Part shown: one piece after another, positions 6,354 to 14,310 of the stretch
How the letters are laid out: every line of letters starts with the position of its first letter
Numbering within the stretch: position 1 is the stretch's first letter
Assembly: GCA_964396965.1 (NCBI GenBank)
Contig: CAYNGD010000030.1
Coordinates: 1 to 17,022, forward strand
Reading direction: 5' to 3'
DNA from: JABMRW01 sp964396965
GTDB lineage: Bacteria; Chloroflexota; Dehalococcoidia; Dehalococcoidales; BS750m-G39
DNA: 17,022 nucleotides
Notes under the pieces: model-generated
The model's database searches: none
What the model was told of the DNA's origin: nothing
Seen by the model: the letters and a program-made list of their open reading frames with translations, nothing else
Program-made: the position numbers and the translations under genes

Positions 6354-6695
6354 CTATTCCACCTCGATGCTCTCGACGTAGAGTTCCTTGCCGCCGGTTA
6401 TCTCTATATTATTACTCTGACAGTGAGGACAAGTCCAGTCGAACTCCCCCAGCTCGAACTCTTTACCGCAGTTATGGCATCTGGCCGTGGTCGGAATCTC
6501 CTTAAAATTCAGCGCCGCCCCCTCCGCCGGCGTCCCTTTGCTCAAGAAATCGAAGTAGAACTGGACGCAGCGCCCCACCACCCCGGTCATCTCCCCGAGA
6601 ACAAGGTTGATTTTCTCGACTTTATCAGCCCCGGCCCCCTCGGCCTGCCTGAGGACCAGGTCGAGCATACTCTGGGTGATACTCAGTTCGTGCAT
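6354..6695 (-). CDS. hypA: Hydrogenase maturation nickel metallochaperone HypA
   Basis: A 113-aa protein. The N-terminal MHE (nickel ligands including His2) is intact, giving MHELSITQSMLDLVL. The zinc-ribbon domain has C73-x2-C76 and C89-x2-C92. HypA accepts nickel and, with HypB, inserts it into the hydrogenase large-subunit precursor. Length and motifs match the family. The ATG at 6695 directly abuts the hypE stop codon, and the stop directly abuts the hypB start, so the three genes should be translationally coupled. Confidence 0.97.
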   Translation of the reverse strand: MHELSITQSMLDLVLRQAEGAGADKVEKINLVLGEMTGVVGRCVQFYFDFLSKGTPAEGAALNFKEIPTTARCHNCGKEFELGEFDWTCPHCQSNNIEITGGKELYVESIEVE

Positions 6696-7700
6696 TTAGC
6701 AAATCCGGGGCAGCAGGTCGCCCACCAGCATATCGACGATGCGATGCGCCCCCAGAATGGTTTTCATCACCACCCGCCCCGGCGGCTCGGCGGCCACCTC
6801 CCCGATGATAACCGCCTCTTTGGCGTACTTATTCTTTTTCATTGCTTTAAGAATTTTATCGGCATCTTTAGCGGCAACGATGGCCGCCAGCTTGCCCTCG
6901 TTGGCGACATATAACGGGTCGAAGCCCAGCATCTCGCAGGCACCCAGCACCTCCTCCCGCACCGGGATAGCTTCCTCTTCAATTCTTATACTTACTTTTG
7001 ACTGTTTGGCCAGCTCGTTTAAGGTTGTCGCCAGGCCGCCGCGGGTCGGGTCGCGCAGGCAGCTTATATTTGGGCTGGCGTTGAGCATCCCGGCCACCAA
7101 ATCTCCCAGCGGGGCGCAGTCGCTCTTAAGCGTCGTCGAAAAGCTCAGGCCCTCCCGCTGGCTGATGACAGCGATGCCGTGGTCGCCGATAGCCCCGCTT
7201 AAAATCACCTTATCCCCCGGTTTAGCGTTAGCCCCGGAGATGTCAACCCCCTCCGGTATTAAACCAACGCCGGCGGTGTTGATAAAGAGCCTATCGGCGC
7301 TGCCGCGGGGCACCACCTTGGTATCGCCGGTGATAATCTTTACCCCTGCCTCATTGGCCGTTTTCTGAACCGAATTTACTATCTTTTCCAGCTCAGCCAA
7401 AGCCAGCCCTTCTTCAATGATAAAAGCCAGGGATAAATAAAGCGGCCTGGCCCCGGACATGGCCAGGTCGTTGACCGTGCCGCAGACAGCCAGCCTGCCG
7501 ATGTCGCCGCCGGGGAAGAAGACGGGGCTGACCACGTAGCTGTCGGTGGTGAAGGCCAGCCGCCCGCTTAGCTCAAAGACCGCCGAGTCGTCCAGCCGGT
7601 CCAGCAGCGGGTTGGCCAGCTTTTTGACCAAGCTATTCTCGACCAGATCGTGGGCCAACTTGCCGCCGCTGCCGTGGGCTAAGAGAATCTTATCCGCCAA
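6696..7700 (-). CDS. hypE: Carbamoyl dehydratase HypE
   Basis: A 334-aa PurM/AIR-synthase-like protein that dehydrates the thiocarbamate on its own C-terminal cysteine to a thiocyanate, the source of the active-site cyanide ligands. It ends in PRIC with that cysteine as the last residue. Also visible are AHGSGGK near the N-terminus, the ATP-site segments TTDSYVVSPVFFPGG and VNDLAMSGA, GDTKVV and SGAIGDHGIAV. I take the TTG at 7700 as start: GGAGAGGG lies just upstream, the resulting length fits the family, and homology begins here (ADKILLAHGSGGK). A longer reading from 7901 would cover over 200 bp of hypD in another frame and its extra Arg-rich sequence is not HypE-like. It overlaps hypD by 11 bp. 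Confidence 0.93.
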   Translation of the reverse strand: MADKILLAHGSGGKLAHDLVENSLVKKLANPLLDRLDDSAVFELSGRLAFTTDSYVVSPVFFPGGDIGRLAVCGTVNDLAMSGARPLYLSLAFIIEEGLALAELEKIVNSVQKTANEAGVKIITGDTKVVPRGSADRLFINTAGVGLIPEGVDISGANAKPGDKVILSGAIGDHGIAVISQREGLSFSTTLKSDCAPLGDLVAGMLNASPNISCLRDPTRGGLATTLNELAKQSKVSIRIEEEAIPVREEVLGACEMLGFDPLYVANEGKLAAIVAAKDADKILKAMKKNKYAKEAVIIGEVAAEPPGRVVMKTILGAHRIVDMLVGDLLPRIC

Positions 7701-8784
7701 GGCCCTCTCCGTATAGATAGCAGGCCGAGCAGCTGCCCTCGGTGGAGACCATGCAGGGCCCCACCGGGCTCTCCGGGGTGCAGACTTTACCGAAAAGTTT
7801 GCAGTCAGCCGGTGTCTTAACCCCGCGCAGAATGTCGCCGCAGATACAGCCCGCCGGCTCCAGCGCCGGCCCCGGCTCGATATCAAAGTTAGCCTCGGCA
7901 TCGAAGCGCCTATACTTTTCCCGAAGCCTCAGGCCGCTGCCGGCCACCTCGCCGATGCCCCGCCACAGAGCAGGGGCGGGCTCAAAGACCTGCTCCATCA
8001 GCTTTAGCGCCTGAAGGTTACCCTCGGGGCGCACCCCCCGCTTGTAGGCAATCTCGACCTCAGAATGTCTCTTTCCCACCTGCCCCACCAGCATGTCCAC
8101 GGTCTGCAATATATCCAGGGGCTCGAAGCCGGAGACAACGCAGGGGATGCCGTATTCCCGGGCGATGAACTCCCAGGGGTGGGAGCCGATGATGGTGCTG
8201 ACGTGTCCCGGGCAGACCAGCCCGCTGAGCTCGACCTCGCCGGCGTCAAGCAGTGCTCTTATCACCGGCGGGCACAGCTTATGTAAAGAGAGCACGAAGT
8301 AATTTTTTACAGCCTTCTCTTCCGCCTGAAGAATAGAGGCGGCCACGGTGGGGGCGGTGGTCTCGAAGCCGATGCCCAGGAAGACCACCGATTTACCCGG
8401 GTTATCCTGGGCGGCCTTGAGGGCGTCCATGGTGGAATAGACGGTATAGACCTCAGCCCCCTCGGCCTTGGCCTGCTGCAGGCTGGAGCGGCTGCCGGGC
8501 ACTTTGAGCATATCGCCAAAGGTGGCGATGATAACACCGGGAACTTTAGCCAGGGCAATGGCCTTGTCCAGGTCAGCGTTGGCGGTGACGCAGATGGGGC
8601 AGCCCGGCCCCGATACCATCTCAAGGGTCGGCGGCAGCACCTGGCGGATGCCGTACCTGAAGATGGTCACGGTGTGGCCGCCGCAGAACTCCATAAAGCG
8701 GGCACGGGTCTTGGACTGGTGCCGGATATGGGCAATCAGCCCCTCGGCCAGCTCCGAGCGCCTAAATTCAGTGATATACTTCAC
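7690..8784 (-). CDS. hypD: Hydrogenase maturation Fe-S scaffold protein HypD
   Basis: A 364-aa protein. With HypC it forms the scaffold on which the Fe(CN)2CO unit is built. Diagnostic motifs are EFCGGHTVTIFRYG (C34), GPGCPIC (C62, C65), HKLCPP, CPGHVSTIIG and the C-terminal [4Fe-4S] region with CICGDILRG, CKLFGKVC, GPCMVS and GSCSACYLYGEG. Length is typical. Its ATG overlaps the hypC stop by 4 bp (ATGA), matching the HypC-HypD partnership. No missing key residue is seen. Confidence 0.97.
   Translation of the reverse strand: MKYITEFRRSELAEGLIAHIRHQSKTRARFMEFCGGHTVTIFRYGIRQVLPPTLEMVSGPGCPICVTANADLDKAIALAKVPGVIIATFGDMLKVPGSRSSLQQAKAEGAEVYTVYSTMDALKAAQDNPGKSVVFLGIGFETTAPTVAASILQAEEKAVKNYFVLSLHKLCPPVIRALLDAGEVELSGLVCPGHVSTIIGSHPWEFIAREYGIPCVVSGFEPLDILQTVDMLVGQVGKRHSEVEIAYKRGVRPEGNLQALKLMEQVFEPAPALWRGIGEVAGSGLRLREKYRRFDAEANFDIEPGPALEPAGCICGDILRGVKTPADCKLFGKVCTPESPVGPCMVSTEGSCSACYLYGEGLGG
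7703..7710 (-). promoter_or_regulatory. Ribosome binding site for the TTG start of hypE
   Basis: GGAGAGGG on the minus strand lies inside the last codons of hypD; its GGAG is 6 bases before the TTG at 7700. No ATG or GTG in the hypE frame is available nearby, so this site decides the start and implies translational coupling to hypD. Confidence 0.65.
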
Positions 8785-9008
8785 CCCGCCCCCTCCGCCT
8801 CGGCTATTTCCCTTAAAAGGGACAGGGTCTCTTCGGCCTGTTCCTGGTCGAGGACGTTGATGGCGTAGCCGGTGTGCACCAGCACGTAGTCGCCAATTTT
8901 GGCTTCGGGGGTGAGCCAGAGGCTGATGCGGCGGGTTATGCCGCCGATTTCGACCTCGGCCTCTTTATCTTCAATTGATTTGATTAATACCGGAACCGCC
9001 AGACACAT
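8781..9008 (-). CDS. hypC: Hydrogenase assembly chaperone HypC
   Basis: A 75-aa protein starting MCLAVPVLIKSI. Cys2, exposed after removal of the initiator Met, is the invariant residue that holds the iron unit and docks to the large subunit. The OB-fold body IGGITRRISLWLTPEAKIGDYVLVHTGYA is typical. Only one hypC/hybG-type gene is present in the operon, as expected for a single hydrogenase. It follows hypF by 2 bp and overlaps hypD by 4 bp. Confidence 0.97.
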   Translation of the reverse strand: MCLAVPVLIKSIEDKEAEVEIGGITRRISLWLTPEAKIGDYVLVHTGYAINVLDQEQAEETLSLLREIAEAEGAG

Positions 9009-9010
9009 AG

Positions 9011-11308
9011 TTAACTCCTGGCGAAATTGGCCACCACCGCCTGCCCCAGGGAGATGCCGCCGTCGTTGGCGGGGACCAGGCGGTGAGTTAGCACCTCAAA
9101 GCCCTCTCTCTTTAAAGCGGCGCTGGCCAGCTTCAGCAATAACCGGTTCTGGAAGACGCCGCCGCTAAGCGCCACCTTCTTTATTGTACTCTCTTTAGCT
9201 ATCAGTTGGCACATCGCCACAATTATTTCAGCCATCGTATTATGAAACCTAAGCGATATCTCCGGCACCGGCACCCTATTCCTGACGTCATCAACCACCG
9301 CCGCTAATAAATCCTTCAGCTTGACCACCCCCATTCCCCCCTCATCCTCGATAGAGAAGGGGTAAGAGCCGGGACTATCTATTTCATCGGGGGCCAGCAT
9401 CTCCAGCTCGATGGCCGCCTGGGCCTCGTAGTCTATCTCCCCCCTCACCCCGGCTAAAGCAGATACAGCATCAAAGAGCCGGCCGGCGCTTGAGGCCAAA
9501 GGAGAGTTTATCTTTCGCTTCAGCTGCATCCTTATTATCCCAATTTCGGCGGGGTCTAGTCCAGCCAGGGGCAGACCATCCAAGCTGAAATCCTCGCCCA
9601 GCAGGGTGTATAAATAGCTCAGAGCCAGGCGGCGGGGCTTCTTTATCGCCGCCGCCCCACCCGGTAAAGGTATATACTCAAAATGCCCCACTCTTTTAAA
9701 ATCCTTACAGTCGGCCAGCAGGAACTCGCCACCCCAGATGGTGCCGTCAGCGCCGTAGCCCGTCCCGTCAAAGGCCACCCCGATAACCCTCTCTTTGACG
9801 CCGTTTTCAACCAGACAGCCAGCGATGTGGGCGTGGTGGTGCTGCACCGCCACCATTTTTGTACTCGCGCTTGCCCCTGTTTCAAGAGCGTATTTAGTGG
9901 ACAGATAATCAGGGTGCAAATCATAGGCGATAATCTCAGGCTCGATGCGGAACAGCTTTTTGTAGAGCTGGATGGTGTTCTCGAAGTGCTCCAGCGTCTC
10001 CTCGTTCTCCATATCGCCGATGTGCTGGCTCAGAAAAGCGTGCTCGTCCCGGGTCAGGCAGAAGGTGTTCTTGTCCTCGGCGCCGCAGGCCAATATCTGC
10101 TTAGCCTTAAAGGGCAGAAATATCGGGTAAGGGGCATAGCCCCGCGCCCTTCTTAAAGCCACCGGCCGGCCGCCCTCGACCATATAGACGCTGTCATCAT
10201 AGCGGGCATAGATACCTCTGTTATGCATCAGGAAATAGTCGGCGATGCCCTTTAATCTTCGCAGAGCCTCATCGTTGTCCTTGGCGATGGGCTCCTCGCT
10301 TAAGTTACCGCTGGTCATCACCAGGGGGAAGCCGGTTTCCTTTAGCAAAAGATGATGTAAAGGCGTGTAGGGCAGCATCACCCCCAGGTATTTCAGATTG
10401 GGGGCGACCGCCTTGGCTATATCAGAGCCCTTTTTCCAGCGCAGCAATACGATAGGGCACTGGGGGGACTCTAGAAGTTTTTTCTCCTCTTCGGATATCA
10501 GACAGTGCTTTTCGATTTCTTCAATACCAGCCATCATCACCGCCAGCGGCTTTGACGGCCTTCTCTTTCTTTCCCGCAAAGTCTTGACTGCCTCGCCGCT
10601 GGTGGCGTCACAGGCCAGCTGAAAGCCCCCCAGCCCCTTCACCGCTAGGATTTTACCCTCTTTCAAAAGCTGACTGGCTTTTTTAATAGCATCCTTGGCC
10701 TCAACCGGCTTGTCCTCATCATTCACCAATGCTAAAGCCGGCCCGCAGTCGGGGCAGGCGTTGGGCTGGGCATGAAAGCGCCGGTTCAAGGGGTCGTCGT
10801 ACTCGCGCTGGCATCTGGGGCACATCCTGAACTTGCGCATGGTGGTCTGGGGGCGGTCGTAGGGTATATCCTCTATAATAGTAAAGCGCGGGCCGCAGTT
10901 GGTGCAGTTGGTGAAGGGGTAGCCGAAGCGGCGGTCATCCGCCGAAAATATCTCCCGCTGGCAGTCAGAGCAGGTAGCGATGTCGGGCGAGACCAGCTGG
11001 TACTGCCCCTCTTGGCTTAAACTCGGCTCAATCTGGAACTGGGTGTAGCCCTTGGGGGAATGAAAGCTGGTCTTAACGCTCTCGATGCGGGCCATGGGCG
11101 GGGCTTTTACTTCGAGGTCGCTTAAGAAACTCCGTACTGCCTTCTCGGCTCCCTCCACCTCGATGTCAACGCTGCCCGAGGTGTTGCGCACCCAGCCGTT
11201 GAGCTGGTATTGATGAGCCAAGCGGTAAACAAAGGGCCTGAAGCCTACCCCCTGCACCACCCCCCGCACCTTTATCCTGGCCAGTCTCCCGGCCCCGGTC
11301 AGCACCAT
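9011..11308 (-). CDS. hypF: Carbamoyltransferase HypF
   Basis: A full-length 765-aa HypF, which turns carbamoyl phosphate and ATP into carbamoyl-adenylate and transfers the carbamoyl group to the HypE C-terminal cysteine. Domains in order: acylphosphatase-like (about 8-95, VRGVVQGVGFRPFVYRLA); paired zinc fingers (C113/C116 with C135/C138, C163/C166 with C185/C188); YrdC-like (about 205-390, VKGLGGFQLACDA and RKRRPSKPLAVM); Kae1-like carbamoyltransferase (about 410-760, HHHAHIAGCLVENG, AFDGTGYGADGTIWGGEF, LSGGVFQNRLLL). All motifs look intact. It starts 15 bp after the MetV-like gene and ends 2 bp before hypC. Confidence 0.97.
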   Translation of the reverse strand: MVLTGAGRLARIKVRGVVQGVGFRPFVYRLAHQYQLNGWVRNTSGSVDIEVEGAEKAVRSFLSDLEVKAPPMARIESVKTSFHSPKGYTQFQIEPSLSQEGQYQLVSPDIATCSDCQREIFSADDRRFGYPFTNCTNCGPRFTIIEDIPYDRPQTTMRKFRMCPRCQREYDDPLNRRFHAQPNACPDCGPALALVNDEDKPVEAKDAIKKASQLLKEGKILAVKGLGGFQLACDATSGEAVKTLRERKRRPSKPLAVMMAGIEEIEKHCLISEEEKKLLESPQCPIVLLRWKKGSDIAKAVAPNLKYLGVMLPYTPLHHLLLKETGFPLVMTSGNLSEEPIAKDNDEALRRLKGIADYFLMHNRGIYARYDDSVYMVEGGRPVALRRARGYAPYPIFLPFKAKQILACGAEDKNTFCLTRDEHAFLSQHIGDMENEETLEHFENTIQLYKKLFRIEPEIIAYDLHPDYLSTKYALETGASASTKMVAVQHHHAHIAGCLVENGVKERVIGVAFDGTGYGADGTIWGGEFLLADCKDFKRVGHFEYIPLPGGAAAIKKPRRLALSYLYTLLGEDFSLDGLPLAGLDPAEIGIIRMQLKRKINSPLASSAGRLFDAVSALAGVRGEIDYEAQAAIELEMLAPDEIDSPGSYPFSIEDEGGMGVVKLKDLLAAVVDDVRNRVPVPEISLRFHNTMAEIIVAMCQLIAKESTIKKVALSGGVFQNRLLLKLASAALKREGFEVLTHRLVPANDGGISLGQAVVANFARS

Positions 11309-11323
11309 CAGCCTACCCCACTA

Positions 11324-11968
11324 TTACGGAGTCACCCTCCAGCCCTTTAGTGAATAGTCCTTGGGGGGAGTAAGTTCCTTGAGTTTATCGAGCCGGCCCA
11401 GCCGCTTCAGCCTCTCGTAGATAAGCTCCCAGGCGCAGTCCCGGTTTGGGTCGAGCTCGCACTTGCCGTGGCGGGCGCCGCCGCAGGCGCCGCTGAGCAA
11501 CCCCTTGGAGCAGCGGGTGACCGGGCAGATACCTCCGGTGAGGGCCAGGATGCAGTCGCCGCAGGCCCGGCAGCTGTCGTCAATATTCCCCCCCTCCCGG
11601 TCTTCCCGGCCGACGAAATGGGAGTTCTGAGCGGGAATGACGGGGGTATCGGGGAAGAACTCGACCACCGTCTGCGGCCCGGCGCCGCAGGCCAGGGAGA
11701 GCACCGCCTCAACATCGTCCTCGATGTAGAGCTTAAGCGTGGAAACAGTCAAAACCGAGTCGCACTGCTTGACCACCGAGGTCACCTTAAAATCAAACTT
11801 CTGGTCCCGGAGCTGGCCGGCCAGCTCCAGCAGCTGCTTCAGCGTCTTGGCCTCCCTCAGGCCCCGGGGGGGCTGGGTGCAGCCATCGCAGCCGGCAATC
11901 AGTATTTTACGATAGGGGGAGACGGAATCTAAAATCTCGTCCAGGGGCTTGAGCGTGGTGACAATCAT
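11324..11968 (-). CDS. metV: MetV-like protein (methylene-tetrahydrofolate reductase C-terminal domain family)
   Basis: A 214-aa cysteine-rich protein. The C-terminal third contains GGICPVTRCSKGLLSGACGG and HGKCELDPNRDCAWELIYERLKRLGRLDKL, the signature of the MTHFR C-terminal/MetV family. Twelve cysteines are present: C27, C30 (AGCDGC), C69, C94, C133, C136, C139, C148, C153, C162, C170 and C178. In acetogens MetV is the small zinc- and/or Fe-S-containing partner of the flavoprotein MetF. No metF is in this window; instead the gene overlaps by 4 bp (ATGA) with the ferredoxin/MvhD fusion and precedes hypF. It may link the hydrogenase electron chain to a MetF encoded elsewhere (inference), or be a MetV paralogue used as an Fe-S adaptor. 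Confidence 0.82.
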   Translation of the reverse strand: MIVTTLKPLDEILDSVSPYRKILIAGCDGCTQPPRGLREAKTLKQLLELAGQLRDQKFDFKVTSVVKQCDSVLTVSTLKLYIEDDVEAVLSLACGAGPQTVVEFFPDTPVIPAQNSHFVGREDREGGNIDDSCRACGDCILALTGGICPVTRCSKGLLSGACGGARHGKCELDPNRDCAWELIYERLKRLGRLDKLKELTPPKDYSLKGWRVTP

Positions 11969-13137
11969 TGGCTTTTCCTCTTTTCCGCCCCGACGGCGGC
12001 TATCTTATCGCGGAACTCCCGTATTTTATCTTCAACCTGGCCGGGATAGCGGGGTGAGACCGGGGTGAAGTTGAGCTTATCGCCGAGTCCTATCTGCCCC
12101 AGTTTCTCTTTTATCCTGGCCACCACGTGCTCGGCTTTGCCACTCACTCCCTCCTGCTTGCAGTCCTGCTCGGAGCAGGCCACCACCATCACCCCGTCGG
12201 CGCCCTTCTGTAAAGCCTCCAGTGCGTAGATGGCCTCGACCCTTCCGGCGCAGGGCAGCTCTATGGTTCGGATATTGGGGCTCATATCCCCGTTCAGGGG
12301 GGGATAGACCGCCCACTGGCAGCGGAAGACCAGGATTCTGGGCGGCGTTATCTCCTTGAGCAGTTTTGGAATCATCTTTAAAATTCGGTCCCTCTCCCAG
12401 TTGTCCAGGTCGAGGGCGAAGGCCGGGCAGAGGGCGACACAGAGGCCGCAGCCCCGGCAGGCCTCCAGGTCAAAACTTATCCCACCCACGCTCTCCAGCT
12501 TAGGGGCGTGGTAGGGGCAGAAAGCGACGCAGGTGCCGCAGGCGATGCAGAGGTCTCTGTCCACCGTCACCTTGAGGCTGTTCCGCTTAAGGGTGATGGC
12601 CTCTTCCCCGTAGCCGAGCTGCTCCAGCATACGATTGAGGGCGAAGATACGGCGCCCGGCCAGCGGGCTGCCCCGGTGGAAGCGGCAGTAGTCCTCGTCG
12701 CAGGCCAGGATGTTAATCTTCTTAATCCCGGCCACCATCACCCCCAGTAACACCTCCTCGGAGATACGCCCCACGCAGGGGACGGCCAGCGGGATAAAAT
12801 CTTTAATGCCGAAGAGCTTACCGACCTGGCTGAAGTCGGGGGCGCTGCCCTGGCACATAATAACCAAGGTATCGCTCCTATACTGAGGCCTTATCTTCTC
12901 CAGGTATTTGAGCACCGAATCGGTGCTGTAATAAACGGTATTGATGGCTTTGGCGGGACAGGCGGAGTAGCAGATACCGCAGACCTGGCACTTCTCGATA
13001 TCCAGGACCATCTTGTGGTTAGCACGGTCCTGGATGATGACGTCATAGGGGCAGAGGGAACTGCAGATAGTACAGCGGCTGCAGTAGTTATCGTTGATAT
13101 TAACGGCGGCTTTCGCCTCGACGACCGGCTGGCTCAA
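11965..13137 (-). CDS. Tandem [2x(4Fe-4S) ferredoxin + MvhD-like] fusion protein
   Basis: A 390-aa iron-sulfur protein built of two similar units. Unit 1: ferredoxin domain C19-x2-C22-x2-C25-x3-C29-P and C50-x2-C53-x2-C56-x3-C60-P, then an MvhD-like domain (about 90-185) with C95, C121 (VPCVGRI), C146 and C151 (ACDEDYC). Unit 2: ferredoxin C197/C200/C203/C207 and C227/C230/C233/C237, then an MvhD-like domain (about 265-350) with C273, C296 (LPCAGRV), C321 and C326 (ACSEQDC). Room for four [4Fe-4S] and two [2Fe-2S] clusters follows from this. It resembles the C-terminal parts of HdrA-type and MvhD proteins but has no flavin domain. The start is TTG at 13137, with AAGGGA upstream and no ATG near the N-terminus. 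It follows mvhD by 14 bp and probably takes electrons from MvhD. Confidence 0.88.
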   Translation of the reverse strand: MSQPVVEAKAAVNINDNYCSRCTICSSLCPYDVIIQDRANHKMVLDIEKCQVCGICYSACPAKAINTVYYSTDSVLKYLEKIRPQYRSDTLVIMCQGSAPDFSQVGKLFGIKDFIPLAVPCVGRISEEVLLGVMVAGIKKINILACDEDYCRFHRGSPLAGRRIFALNRMLEQLGYGEEAITLKRNSLKVTVDRDLCIACGTCVAFCPYHAPKLESVGGISFDLEACRGCGLCVALCPAFALDLDNWERDRILKMIPKLLKEITPPRILVFRCQWAVYPPLNGDMSPNIRTIELPCAGRVEAIYALEALQKGADGVMVVACSEQDCKQEGVSGKAEHVVARIKEKLGQIGLGDKLNFTPVSPRYPGQVEDKIREFRDKIAAVGAEKRKSQ

Positions 13138-13151
13138 TAGCTTATCCCTTT

Positions 13152-13607
13152 CTAGTTACCCTTGGCCTTGACCGCTTCCCCCTCCCTCACCGGCCCCGCT
13201 CTGTTGCTGTGAAGCGGGCCAAGCTGGGTTATCTGGTCGATAAACTCATTAATGGTATTACGGAACTTGGTTCCCTCGGAGGCAGAAATCCACTCCAGCC
13301 GCAGCCTCTCCGGCTCTATCCCCAGCTGGGGTAGCACGTTGTGGAGTAGGCTCACCCGCCGCCTGGCCTTGTAGTTCCCGCTGCTGTAGTGGCAGTCGCC
13401 GGGGTGGCAGCCGGCCACCAGCACGCCGTCGGCCCCCTGGGAGAAGGCGTGGAAAACAAAGGTGGGGTCAATCCGGCCTGAGCACATGGTGCGGATGACC
13501 CGGAAGTTAGGCTTTATCTTGAGCCTCGAGGTGCCGGCCAGGTCGGCGCCGGCGTAGGAGCACCAGTTACAGCAAAATACTAGGATTTTGGGTTCGAAGT
13601 TTGACAT
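13152..13607 (-). CDS. mvhD: Methyl-viologen-reducing hydrogenase delta subunit MvhD
   Basis: A 151-aa [2Fe-2S] protein of the MvhD family. It starts with EPKILVFCCNWCSYAGADLA (C12, C13, C16), continues with IRTMCSGRIDP (C42) and AGCHPGDCHYSSGNYKA (C67, C72), the full set of conserved cysteines. In methanogens MvhD carries electrons from the MvhAG hydrogenase to heterodisulfide reductase HdrA. Here the next gene encodes the ferredoxin/MvhD fusion, so that protein is the likely acceptor. The start overlaps the maturation-protease gene by 28 bp. The C-terminal 25 residues are polar and probably disordered. Confidence 0.95.
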   Translation of the reverse strand: MSNFEPKILVFCCNWCSYAGADLAGTSRLKIKPNFRVIRTMCSGRIDPTFVFHAFSQGADGVLVAGCHPGDCHYSSGNYKARRRVSLLHNVLPQLGIEPERLRLEWISASEGTKFRNTINEFIDQITQLGPLHSNRAGPVREGEAVKAKGN

Positions 13608-14050
13608 AGCCTCTCCCCCTTTATCTGCCCGATTATTGATGATATGCTCCGCTCTACCTCCGGGGTAAAGCCCTCCCCGAAGGTGGTATTGTCATTTACC
13701 TCCACGGCGTAGATGCTCACCTCCCGCGGCAGAGGATAGCCCAGCTTCTCCCCCAGCTTGAAGGCGGTGGCGATGTCCAGCCCGTGGGAGGAAGAGAAAT
13801 CCGACTTAGGCTCCAAGTCCTCCAGAGTGAGCTTATATAGCTCCCCCGGCCTGCCCTTTCCCGTCTTGATGGAATCAATGATGACTAGCCTGTCGTAGCC
13901 GGTGACCTCGTCCAGTATGGCCAGACCGGCCTCGCTGGTGACCACCACGGTTATATCGGGAAGCTCTCTGGCCAGCTCTTCGGCTATCCTGATGCCGATG
14001 GCATCATCGGTCAGAATGGGGTTGCCGAACCCCATAACCAGGGTCTTCAT
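13580..14050 (-). CDS. Hydrogenase maturation endopeptidase (HybD/FrhD/HoxW family)
   Basis: A 156-aa peptidase that removes the C-terminal tail of the nickel-loaded large subunit. It starts MKTLVMGFGNPILTDDAIGI; the nickel-sensing ligands correspond to D15 or D16, D59 (VIIDSIK) and H89 (SSSHGLD), matching Glu/Asp16, Asp62 and His93 of HybD-type enzymes. The large subunit in this operon carries a 26-residue tail after its DPCxxCxxH motif, so this is very probably the dedicated protease. It overlaps mvhD by 28 bp. Confidence 0.93.
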   Translation of the reverse strand: MKTLVMGFGNPILTDDAIGIRIAEELARELPDITVVVTSEAGLAILDEVTGYDRLVIIDSIKTGKGRPGELYKLTLEDLEPKSDFSSSHGLDIATAFKLGEKLGYPLPREVSIYAVEVNDNTTFGEGFTPEVERSISSIIGQIKGERLCQTSNPKS

Positions 14051-14075
14051 CAGCTATAGTTTTACCCTTCTAACC

Positions 14076-14306
14076 CTATAGTGAGCAGGTGCTGCAGCTA
14101 CCCGACGAGCAGCTTGAGCAGGCGCTGCCTCCGCTGGAACCAAGAGAGTCCAGCGATTCGTCGGCGTGGCTGCAGAACCGGGAAAGTACGCGCTTAGCTT
14201 GGCCGCCGCAGCTGGGGCAGGGCACACCCTCCCCCGCCTGGCTCATGCTCTTGAGCAGCTCGAATTTTTGTTGACAGTTAGAACAGATATACTCGTATAT
14301 TGGCAT
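14076..14306 (-). CDS. FmdB-family zinc-ribbon protein
   Basis: A 76-aa protein beginning MPIYEYICSNCQQKFELLKS, the diagnostic FmdB/CxxC-CxxC regulatory zinc-ribbon start, with C8-x2-C11 and C30-x2-C33. The tail is Ser/Gly/Cys-rich (about residues 56-76, ending CSSCSSGSCSTCSL), common in this family and possibly metal-binding. I chose the ATG at 14306 because the family starts MPxYEY; a start at 14321 would add five residues and overlap the nfu-type gene. It lies 4 bp after that gene. The function of FmdB proteins is poorly defined; regulatory or metal-handling roles have been suggested. Here it may take part in hydrogenase expression or assembly. Confidence 0.88.
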   Translation of the reverse strand: MPIYEYICSNCQQKFELLKSMSQAGEGVPCPSCGGQAKRVLSRFCSHADESLDSLGSSGGSACSSCSSGSCSTCSL

Positions 14307-14310
14307 CTTT

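Noticed and set aside
6078..6914. A 278-codon plus-strand frame across hypB, hypA and hypE.
   Set aside because: It crosses three well-supported hyp genes antisense and has no family resemblance.
7701..7901. N-terminal extension of HypE back to 7901.
   Set aside because: It would overlap the C-terminal Fe-S region of hypD; the added sequence is Arg/Ala-rich and does not resemble HypE, whose homology begins at the TTG at 7700.
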